From: JAYZVT01 sp050248375
GTDB taxonomy: Bacteria > Pseudomonadota > Alphaproteobacteria > Rhizobiales > Methyloligellaceae
Length of the DNA stretch: 5,953 bases
Direction: 5' to 3'
NCBI GenBank assembly: GCA_050248375.1
Contig: JBFWSL010000227.1
Location: 1 to 5,953, forward strand
Numbering within the stretch: position 1 is the stretch's first letter; each line of letters begins with the position of its first letter. Shown here one piece after another: positions 1 through 5,642 of the stretch. Both the position numbers and the translations under genes were made by a program. The notes under the pieces are model-generated. The model worked only from the letters and a program-made list of their open reading frames with translations. It had not been told where the DNA came from and made no database searches.

Positions 1-425
1 ATGGGAGAAGGACCACATTCGGCGGCAACATACTCAGTCGCTGCAGAGGAATCCGGAAGCCAAGATTTGCGGGCGTTAATCCGGATATCCATATCGGTAT
101 AGCGTGCTTCCTCCGTATCATCTCGAAAGAGCGAGCCAAAGGTATCGCTGTGGGATTGCTCTTCGTTTGCCGCGGCATGCTTCAGCGAGCCGTCCTCCCC
201 GAGGATGTAGTCCCCCGCCGACACCGCGGGCCATCGCATCTCGAACACACCCGAAACGGCAGCGCTATCAGCATGCTGCCTGCCTGATAACTCGGGCCCC
301 ACGGCTACACTGGCTTGGATCTCTGCCGCATCCTGCGTGTAGGCGTTGCCGATCACTACGCACGTCGCCGTCAGCGTAACGATCGCCCGAAATGGCAAAT
401 CAGCCCATTGTCGCACCACGTTCAT
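1..425 (-). CDS. Exported protein of unknown function, 3' end beyond the window edge
   Basis: A minus-strand frame stays open from its start to the left edge, giving 141 codons plus two bases with no stop. The product is not recognised. The first residues, MNVVRQWADLPFR followed by the hydrophobic run AIVTLTATCVVIGNA, look like a Sec signal peptide with possible cleavage near NAYTQ/DA. The rest is hydrophilic and acidic, with one Cys near the window edge (AAECGPSP), so a periplasmic or outer-membrane-associated location is inferred. The start is uncertain: ATG at 425 has only a poor G-rich stretch directly before it, GTG codons at 419 and 416 are better placed behind that stretch, and the frame extends upstream to TTG at 476. 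It is divergent from the SNase-fold operon. Faint similarity to the N-terminal part of TraN-type conjugation proteins is conceivable but is only a guess from general pattern. Confidence 0.55.
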   Translation of the reverse strand, partial: MNVVRQWADLPFRAIVTLTATCVVIGNAYTQDAAEIQASVAVGPELSGRQHADSAAVSGVFEMRWPAVSAGDYILGEDGSLKHAAANEEQSHSDTFGSLFRDDTEEARYTDMDIRINARKSWLPDSSAATEYVAAECGPSP

Positions 426-585
426 CCCCAAGACTGCGATTGAGGTGACAACGGCAACAGCGTAGAATCTTCGCAATCACTGTACCGTATTGGACTAGCG
501 ATACACCGAATTTCGTGATAGTCAAATCCTCATTCACGTATCCAATGCGGATATGTTTCTATTGCGGTGATAGAAGGACGGCTTG
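426..585. promoter_or_regulatory. Divergent intergenic region with probable promoters for both flanking genes
   Basis: This stretch separates a minus-strand gene from the plus-strand SNase-fold operon, so it should hold both promoters. I see no convincing -35/-10 pair; a TTGGAC at 490-495 lacks a good -10 at normal spacing. The notable structure is the inverted repeat described separately. A Shine-Dalgarno-like AGAAGGA at 572-578 lies 7 bases before the ATG at 586 and fixes that start. Confidence 0.4.
485..550. repeat. Near-perfect 10-bp inverted repeat, possible operator arms
   Basis: CCGTATTGGA at 485-494 is the reverse complement of TCCAATGCGG at 541-550 except for one base. The right arm also sits in a short local palindrome, TATCC-AATGC-GGATA, at 539-553. 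The 46-bp gap between arms and the position between divergent genes would suit a pair of binding sites for one regulator. No regulator gene is visible nearby, and a repeat this short can arise by chance. Confidence 0.3.
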
Positions 586-1191
586 ATGAAGCGAACCGCT
601 GCGATCCTGCTGAGCGCGACGGTGTCGGTGCTGCCGGCCTTCGCTGTCGGGGATGTCGACCAAAACTACATCCGTTCGCTGGCGGCTCCGGGCAAAACGG
701 TCCTGGTTATTGAGTACTATGGCGGGGAAGGAAAGGTCACCGAGCGCAAGGGATATGCCTCTGCCACGGGCTTCAAGGCGGTAGCGCCGACTGACTTCGC
801 GGTGGACGACAAAACGGTCCTGCACCTCTACGGGCTCGAGCCCTGCGAGGGAGAAATGGTAAACCGGAGCGAGGATTTCGCCGGTTCGTGCGCCGACTTC
901 GCACAGCGGCAGCTTGCCATCATGCTGCAGTCGCCGAAGGTGATCTTCTGCCGCGCTTTCGTCAGCGAGCAGAATGCCCCGAAGCAGGACGCAACATGCT
1001 ACGGCTACTATAACTATCCCGGCAGTCTCGACACGATCGACATGTTCGAGGAGCAATTGCTCTCTCTCGGCGCGCTCAGGATCTCCAGCAAACCGGACGG
1101 GGCGCCCATGCGTCCTGACCTCGTCGAGGCCGAGAAGATTGGCCGGGGCGGCTTCGGCATGTGGGCCGACCCGAGGATCAAGGGACAATGA
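586..1191 (+). CDS. Exported SNase-fold (thermonuclease-like) protein, catalytically degenerate, first of three
   Basis: 201 residues. The ATG at 586 is chosen over the TTG at 583 because AGAAGGA at 572-578 is well spaced to it. Residues 1-20 (MKRTAAILLSATVSVLPAFA) form a clear signal peptide, so the product should be periplasmic. The SNase fold is inferred from the VLHLYGLEPCE segment (residues 78-88), which matches the family's VRLLGIDAPE strand and loop, and from the C-terminal GRGGFGMWADP (187-197), which matches its GLWADP end. The SNase Arg35 position is His80; the Glu43 position is kept as Glu88. The YGR motif that carries Arg87 is not recognisable, with Lys nearest in place. Cys87, Cys102, Cys122 and Cys138 match the cysteine positions of the next two proteins. 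The stop overlaps the next start as ATGA. Nuclease activity is doubtful; a binding or structural role is inference. Confidence 0.75.
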   Translation: MKRTAAILLSATVSVLPAFAVGDVDQNYIRSLAAPGKTVLVIEYYGGEGKVTERKGYASATGFKAVAPTDFAVDDKTVLHLYGLEPCEGEMVNRSEDFAGSCADFAQRQLAIMLQSPKVIFCRAFVSEQNAPKQDATCYGYYNYPGSLDTIDMFEEQLLSLGALRISSKPDGAPMRPDLVEAEKIGRGGFGMWADPRIKGQ

Positions 1192-1730
1192 GAGGCGGCA
1201 GTCTGCTCTGCGCCGGAATTTGGCTGGTCGCGAGCCAGGCTGACGCAGCGCCCGAAGGATATTTTGATCTTCAACCTGGTGTGACGCTCGAGACTGGCGA
1301 CACCTGGATCGCAGAGGGCAACCGCTACCGGCTTTATGGCGTTCAGTCCTGCTTGCGGGGAACGACCTATACGGATCATGCAGGTCAGAAGAGAGATTGC
1401 GGCGAGGCGTCTATGTCCATGCTCGCGGCGTACATCCGGGACACCCATCCGGTTTGCGCTCCCGTTGCGAAAAGCGCCGATATCACCTTTGTCGCATGCT
1501 ACGCCACGGTGGGCCACGAGCGGTTGGACCTGGCCAACATCCTCATCGCCAGCGGCTTCGGATTTGCCGCACTCAACTCTGACGGTATGCCCTTTCATGC
1601 GCCCTATGCCGTGGTCGAGCAGACAGCGCGCGAGAGCCGCGCCGGCCTCTGGCAATTCGAGGATGTGCAGCATCCCGCGATCCTGCTCTCACGCGCGGCA
1701 AACGAGCGTATGCGGAAAACTGCCCAATGA
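1188..1730 (+). CDS. Exported SNase-fold protein, catalytically degenerate, second of three
   Basis: 180 residues. The start is the ATG at 1188, which overlaps the upstream stop (ATGA) and is followed at once by a signal peptide (MRGGSLLCAGIWLVASQADA, 1-20). The frame also has an upstream GTG at 1161, but that would bury the signal peptide. SNase-like landmarks are TGDTW (36-40), corresponding to the DGDT calcium-binding turn, RYRLYGVQSC (46-55), RLDLANILIASGFG (112-125), corresponding to the G-x-DLN-x-x-LV-x-x-G helix, and ESRAGLW (149-155). Arg48 occupies the Arg35 position, but the Glu43 position is Leu56 and the YGR arginine is absent (Ile100 by cysteine-anchored alignment). Cys55, Cys71, Cys90 and Cys104 match the neighbours, which suggests two disulfides in the periplasm. 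It is unlikely to be an active nuclease by itself. Translational coupling to both neighbours implies joint production. Confidence 0.75.
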   Translation: MRGGSLLCAGIWLVASQADAAPEGYFDLQPGVTLETGDTWIAEGNRYRLYGVQSCLRGTTYTDHAGQKRDCGEASMSMLAAYIRDTHPVCAPVAKSADITFVACYATVGHERLDLANILIASGFGFAALNSDGMPFHAPYAVVEQTARESRAGLWQFEDVQHPAILLSRAANERMRKTAQ

Positions 1731-2434
1731 GAGTGCAAGAAATCTGCCTTGGCATTGCTGTAGCGGCAACGCTGGTTATCCCGGCCATAGCTGCCGACAT
1801 CACCGCCGACCCGCCCTTGAAAAAATGGCAACCGGCTACTCTCGCCCCTGAGACCGTCTTGGCGCCGCGCGTCTATCGCGGCCGGGTCGCGGTCATGGAC
1901 GGCCGTACGCTGTGGTTTCCGGAGTTCGCTGCGAAGGTTCGCCTTCTCGACATCGATGCGTGTGAACTGCCGCAATGGGCGTTCGACCCCAAGTGGACCG
2001 ATCGCGATCGGATCAAAGCACCGCCACCGGTCCCGTGTGGACCGCTGGCCAAAGCCTGGCTGAAAAGGGCAACGGGAAACTCTATCGTACGGTGCACCGT
2101 CGCATCGTACCATAGAGATGGGGCCCCCCTTGCACGATGCACGGTCAAAGGCACGGACCTTGCCCTGGAGATGTTGCGGGTCGGATGGGCACGAGTCGCG
2201 ACACCCTACCCAACTGATCCCTCGTATCTCTCTCGACAGCGCCACGCGATGGCCGCGCGCTACGGCATGTGGGCGACCTATGTGCTCGACATGGATGAAT
2301 GGCGCCGCAAGGCCGTCGACAGGACCCTGGCGCGCCAGCCGATCGCCGACTTCAACCTGCTCGGCGAGCGGGAAAGCGAGATTTCTCCACCGTTTGTCGA
2401 CGCGCGGAGAAAACCCAAGCGAACTGACCGTTAG
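1727..2434 (+). CDS. Exported SNase-fold (ExoI-like thermonuclease family) protein, third of three
   Basis: 235 residues, starting at the ATG at 1727 in an ATGA overlap with the previous stop. Residues 1-23 (MRVQEICLGIAVAATLVIPAIAA) form a signal peptide. This is the most recognisable SNase relative of the three: GRVAVMDGRTLWF (52-64) matches the DGDT turn, KVRLLDIDACELPQ (70-83) the RLLGIDAPE-x-x-Q loop, LARCTVKGTDLALEMLRVGWARV (136-158) the G-x-DLN-x-x-LV-x-x-GWA helix, and ARYGMWA (177-183) the GLWA end. Arg72 and Glu80 sit at the Arg35 and Glu43 positions. The calcium-binding Asp21 position is Arg60 (DGRT), and gapless alignment to the last cysteine puts Ala133 where Arg87 should be. An alignment pairing YHR (128-130) with YGR would keep the arginine, so residual activity cannot be excluded. 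Cys79, Cys104, Cys123 and Cys138 follow the shared pattern. A charged tail follows residue 190. Confidence 0.8.
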   Translation: MRVQEICLGIAVAATLVIPAIAADITADPPLKKWQPATLAPETVLAPRVYRGRVAVMDGRTLWFPEFAAKVRLLDIDACELPQWAFDPKWTDRDRIKAPPPVPCGPLAKAWLKRATGNSIVRCTVASYHRDGAPLARCTVKGTDLALEMLRVGWARVATPYPTDPSYLSRQRHAMAARYGMWATYVLDMDEWRRKAVDRTLARQPIADFNLLGERESEISPPFVDARRKPKRTDR

Positions 2435-2462
2435 GCACCTCTCGTATTTGGAGGACAATAAG

Positions 2463-2597
2463 ATGAAATCCTGGATTGTTACGCTGGTAATCGTAGCCGC
2501 TACAAGCGTTTATTCCGGATCAGCGACGGCGAGCGAATGGGGTTGCGAAGTTCTGCTTTGCGCGTCGTCTTCCTACCCGTCCTGGCGCGGTGTCCCA
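2463..2597 (+). pseudogene. TrbM-like exported protein, truncated after 45 codons by transposon insertion
   Basis: The ATG at 2463 follows GGAGG (2450-2454) at good spacing, 28 bases after the preceding stop, so it belongs to the same transcription unit. The retained part has a signal peptide (MKSWIVTLVIVAATSVYSGSATA, 1-23) and then SEWGCEVLLCASSSYPSWRGVP. The Cys-x-x-x-x-Cys after the cleavage site resembles the start of mature TrbM-type proteins of conjugation systems, which begin with a C-x-x-LLC segment; the family call is from pattern memory. The Tn3-family terminal repeat begins directly at 2598, after codon 45. The frame happens to stay open into the transposon as far as the stop at 3552-3554, antisense to tnpA, so any product is a chimera. 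The missing remainder should lie beyond the other transposon end, outside the window. Confidence 0.6.
2593..2597. repeat. Candidate 5-bp target-site duplication, left copy (TCCCA)
   Basis: Tn3-family elements normally duplicate 5 bp of target. The five bases before the terminal repeat are TCCCA. The matching right copy would be outside the window, so this is a prediction, not an observed duplication. Confidence 0.4.
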
Positions 2598-2635
2598 GGG
2601 GTCGTTTGCGGGAGGGGGCGGAATCCTACGCTAAG
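2598..2635. repeat. Tn3-family 38-bp terminal inverted repeat, left copy in window
   Basis: It begins GGGGTCG and ends TACGCTAAG, the two most conserved blocks of Tn3-family ends, and the span between them is exactly 38 bp, the family's usual length. The tnpA stop codon (complement of CTA at 2631-2633) lies inside it. In Tn5393 the terminal repeat is, to my recollection, longer (about 81 bp), which here would reach about 2678, well into the tnpA 3' end. The partner repeat is not in the window. Confidence 0.9.
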
Positions 2636-5516
2636 GCTTTGGCCACCGATATTCGCCGGTGAGGTTGATATGCTCCCATCCCAGCGGCGAGACATGGGCC
2701 AAGAGATCGGGCGACAGCGGCTTTCCATCGCGTTTCTGGTTGGCGACGACTTCGCCGAGCTTCATGGTGTTCCAGAAGATGATGATGGCGGCGAGCAGGT
2801 TCATGCCGGCGATCCGGTAATGCTGGCCTTCGGCGGAACGGTCGCGGATTTCACCCCGGCGATGGAAGCTGATGGCTCGTTTCAGCGCGTGATGGGCCTC
2901 GCCCTTGTTGAGCCCGATCTGGGCGCGGCGTTGGAGATCGGCGTCCAGAATCCAGTCGATCATGAACAGCGTCCGCTCGACGCGGCCTACTTCCCGCAGA
3001 GCTGTGGCCAGTTCATTCTGCCGCGGATAGGAGGCGAGCTTGCGCAAAATCTGGCTAGGCGCGATGCCTCCGGCTGCAATGGTGGCGGCGATGCGCAGGA
3101 TATCGGGCCAGTTGCGCTCGATCATGGCCTGATTGATTTTGCCGCCGATCATGGCCCGCAAGTGGGCCGGCGCGGCCGATGGATTGAACGCATAGAGTCG
3201 CTTGGACGGCAGATCCCGGATGCGAGGGGCAAACCGGTAGCCGAGAATGGCGCATGCGGCAAAGACGTGATCGGTGAAGCCGCCTGTATCGGCGAACTGC
3301 TCGCGAATATGGCGGCCGGCATCGTTCATGAGCAGGCCGTCGAGGATGTAGGGAGCTTCGCTCGCCGTCGCAGGAATCACCTGGGTCGCGAACGGCGCAT
3401 ATTGGTCCGAGACGTGGCTATAGGCTTTCAGACCCGGGGTATTGCCGTATTTCGCGTTGACCAGGTTCATGGCCTCGCCTTGTTCCGTAGCGGCGAAGAA
3501 TTGCCCATCGCTCGAAGCGGAGGCGCCCATGCCCCAGAACCGGGCCATTGGTAGCGCCGCTTGCGCCTCGACCACCATGGCCAGCGCCCGGTCGTAAGCT
3601 TCGCCCTCGACATGCCACCGTCCAATGCGGATCAACTCCCAGAAGGTGTGCGTGTTCGTCGCGTCGGCCATCTTGCGCAGGCCGAGGTTGATCCCTTCCG
3701 CAAGGATGACGTTCATCAGCCCGATCCGGTCGGCGCAGGGCGCTCCGGTGCGCAGATGCGTGAACGCTTCGGTGAAGCCGGTCGCTGCATCCACCTCCAG
3801 CAGGAGATCGGTGATCCGCGTGGGCGGGATCTGCTTGTAGAGATCGAGCACCAGATCTTCGGCGCCGGTCGGTACGGCAGCTTCGAGCTTCTCGATATGC
3901 AGAACGCCGTTTTCGATCGACCCGCCGGGAATCGTGCCGGTGCGCGCGGCGCGGCCCAGTTCGCGTAACCGGATATCGAGGCGAGCTTGCCGATCCGCCA
4001 GCCATTCTTGCGGCCGCAATGGCACGGCGAGACGACCGCCTTCCGCGACAGCCTGCGCCGGAACGAGCGCATGCTTCAGGTCGCCATAGCGCCGGGATCG
4101 GGCCAACCAAATATCTCCGGATCGGAAGGCATCGCGCAGATGGAACAGCACCGCTATCTCCCAGAGGCGAGTGTCGCCGACCGCCTGGGCACGAAGATGG
4201 CGATGCCATTTCGAGCTGGGCCGAAGGAAGCCGGTATGTGCGGCATCGTTCAAGCCAGTACGCAAAGCCATCACCGCTTCGAGAAGCGGGAGCGCGATCG
4301 GCGCAGCCCGCAGATCGAGCAGGCGCAACATGCGCGGAGCGTACCGCCGGAACCGATGATAACCGTCGAGTACATGATTGAGAGGATCGTCCGCCATGGT
4401 GGCGGTCAGCCGGGTTGCCATTGCAACAAGGGTCTTGAAGCCGTCCCACCCTGATCCGCTCGCGATGACGTCGCCCAGCGGCTGGCCATCATCCTGTGCG
4501 TCGACCAGAGCGCCGCCGATTTCGGCGAAGGATTTTAAGGTGTCGCGCACCGCGTTCGCTTCGTCGGCGACTTTCGCTTGGCAAATGCCCTCCGATGCCC
4601 GGTAGAGCCTGCCGACGATCCGGTCATGGGTTTCGACCACGGCGTCAGCGAGCATCGCTTGCCATTCCGACGCGCAAACGGCCAGAATCGCAAGCCGCCT
4701 GTCTTCCGGAAGATCGCGCATGCCGTCGGCATAGTACCGTTCGCCTTGCCTGCGCAGGCGTGTCATCCGATGAGCAGGAACACCGGCCAGCAGTTCCTCG
4801 GGGAGATCGATACGTTGCAGGTATTCGAGCCGGTCGAGCAGCCGGTTGGCTGACGAAGAGTTCGAGCCCGGCTCGAACTGACGCAGCCACACGAAGCGGG
4901 TCACCCGATCGTCGGCCGTCTCCTCGAGCAATGCCAGCAACTGTTCCCGGATGGGCACGGACAGCCGACTGGCGATCCTCGTCTCGATCCGCCGCTCGGC
5001 ATCGACCAGGGCCGTGGCGCAAAGCCGCTCGATCGTCGATGTTGCAGGAAGAACCGTGCGGGTGCGTCGGCACTCCGCCACGAAGCGACGGGCGATATCT
5101 TCGTTTGACACCGCCATCTCGGCTTCCCGAAACAGCCAATCCTTCAGCTCGCGCGCACCACGTCCGGAGAAGGTGCGGAATCCGTAGAGCGCCCGCAGTT
5201 CGGAAAGATGCTCGTGCCGCGTTTCCTCGCGGGCGGCGTAGTCAACGAGATCGTCGGCAAGCAGGCCGAGCTGTGCTCCGATGAATTCGACGATCTCTGC
5301 TGGGATCAGTTCGCCCGGAGCCAGCACCCGGCCGGGATAGCGCAGGACGCACAATTGCAGGGCGAAGCCGAACCTGTTGTGAGCGCGTCGGCGCAGCCTG
5401 ATGTGTCCAAGGTCTTCATCACTCAGCGTATAGTGCTTGAGCAAATCCGCCTGCGAGGTCGGCAGGCGCAACAGCGCGTCCTTCTGCCGATCGGTTAGAG
5501 TGACGCGACGCGGCAT
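2631..5516 (-). CDS. tnpA: Tn3-family transposase TnpA
   Basis: 961 residues, full length for a Tn3-family transposase; it binds the terminal repeats and carries out replicative transposition. The start at 5516 is supported by AAAGGAA (complement of 5522-5528) at proper spacing; another ATG at 5520 is out of frame. The N-terminal third (about residues 5-170, with KHYTLSDEDLGHIRLRRRAHNRFGFALQLCVLRYPGR near 27-63) is the DNA-binding DUF4158-type region. The C-terminal part (about 560-950) is the DDE catalytic domain. The likely triad is Asp670 in SSDGQ, Asp743 in DTGGFTD and Glu873 in LNKGEAHHAL; the 73- and 130-residue gaps fit those known for Tn3 and Tn4430. GYRFAPRIRDL (759-769) and the closing NLTGEYRW are also typical. 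The frame is uninterrupted, the gene is divergent from tnpR, and its 3' end overlaps the terminal repeat. Resolvase binding in the shared intergenic region probably represses it. Confidence 0.97.
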   Translation of the reverse strand: MPRRVTLTDRQKDALLRLPTSQADLLKHYTLSDEDLGHIRLRRRAHNRFGFALQLCVLRYPGRVLAPGELIPAEIVEFIGAQLGLLADDLVDYAAREETRHEHLSELRALYGFRTFSGRGARELKDWLFREAEMAVSNEDIARRFVAECRRTRTVLPATSTIERLCATALVDAERRIETRIASRLSVPIREQLLALLEETADDRVTRFVWLRQFEPGSNSSSANRLLDRLEYLQRIDLPEELLAGVPAHRMTRLRRQGERYYADGMRDLPEDRRLAILAVCASEWQAMLADAVVETHDRIVGRLYRASEGICQAKVADEANAVRDTLKSFAEIGGALVDAQDDGQPLGDVIASGSGWDGFKTLVAMATRLTATMADDPLNHVLDGYHRFRRYAPRMLRLLDLRAAPIALPLLEAVMALRTGLNDAAHTGFLRPSSKWHRHLRAQAVGDTRLWEIAVLFHLRDAFRSGDIWLARSRRYGDLKHALVPAQAVAEGGRLAVPLRPQEWLADRQARLDIRLRELGRAARTGTIPGGSIENGVLHIEKLEAAVPTGAEDLVLDLYKQIPPTRITDLLLEVDAATGFTEAFTHLRTGAPCADRIGLMNVILAEGINLGLRKMADATNTHTFWELIRIGRWHVEGEAYDRALAMVVEAQAALPMARFWGMGASASSDGQFFAATEQGEAMNLVNAKYGNTPGLKAYSHVSDQYAPFATQVIPATASEAPYILDGLLMNDAGRHIREQFADTGGFTDHVFAACAILGYRFAPRIRDLPSKRLYAFNPSAAPAHLRAMIGGKINQAMIERNWPDILRIAATIAAGGIAPSQILRKLASYPRQNELATALREVGRVERTLFMIDWILDADLQRRAQIGLNKGEAHHALKRAISFHRRGEIRDRSAEGQHYRIAGMNLLAAIIIFWNTMKLGEVVANQKRDGKPLSPDLLAHVSPLGWEHINLTGEYRWPKP

Positions 5517-5642
5517 CCATGTTCCTTTTTCAAAATCCGATGATGTTCAAGACGCTTTGTTTATGAAGCTGGTTGAGATACATTTCCAGCGAACAAATCA
5601 TTCGTGGCCAGCGCCCCCCCCTCAAACCACCGTTTAAGAAAC
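5517..5642. promoter_or_regulatory. Intergenic region between tnpA and tnpR: expected res site and divergent promoters
   Basis: Tn3-family elements with divergent tnpA and tnpR keep the resolvase recombination site, with its three subsites, between the genes, where resolvase also represses both promoters. The 126-bp length suits a res site of about 120 bp. I could not delimit the three subsites with confidence. One weak dyad, CGAA-N7-TTCG at 5590-5604, and an 8-base C run at 5614-5621 are visible. No clear -35/-10 pair was found. Confidence 0.5.

Noticed and set aside
104..379. Plus-strand open frame of 91 codons
   Set aside because: The product is rich in Arg, Pro, His and Ser with no domain-like features. 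The opposite strand has a longer open frame with a signal peptide running to the window edge.
559..1188. Long minus-strand open frame opposite the first SNase-fold gene
   Set aside because: The plus-strand gene has a signal peptide, a ribosome binding site, SNase landmarks and coupled neighbours; the minus frame has none and is a GC-rich shadow.
1604..2458. Minus-strand 284-codon open frame opposite the third SNase-fold gene
   Set aside because: There is no recognisable domain or signal, and it lies opposite a clear SNase relative; the same applies to the minus frame at 1014-1673.
2118..3554. 478-codon plus-strand open frame
   Set aside because: Its first part overlaps the third SNase-fold gene out of frame, and its last part is antisense to tnpA. 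Only 2463-2597 within it is real coding sequence.
3418..4449. 343-codon minus-strand frame inside tnpA
   Set aside because: It is a shifted frame of tnpA with Arg/Ser-rich low-complexity translation. The 961-residue transposase frame is intact and carries the catalytic motifs.
4496..5284. 262-codon plus-strand frame antisense to tnpA
   Set aside because: The translation is Arg-rich with no motif and no ribosome binding site, typical of antisense frames in GC-rich genes.
5590..5604. CGAA-N7-TTCG dyad as a defined resolvase subsite
   Set aside because: It has only four paired bases per arm; too weak to call a specific res subsite.
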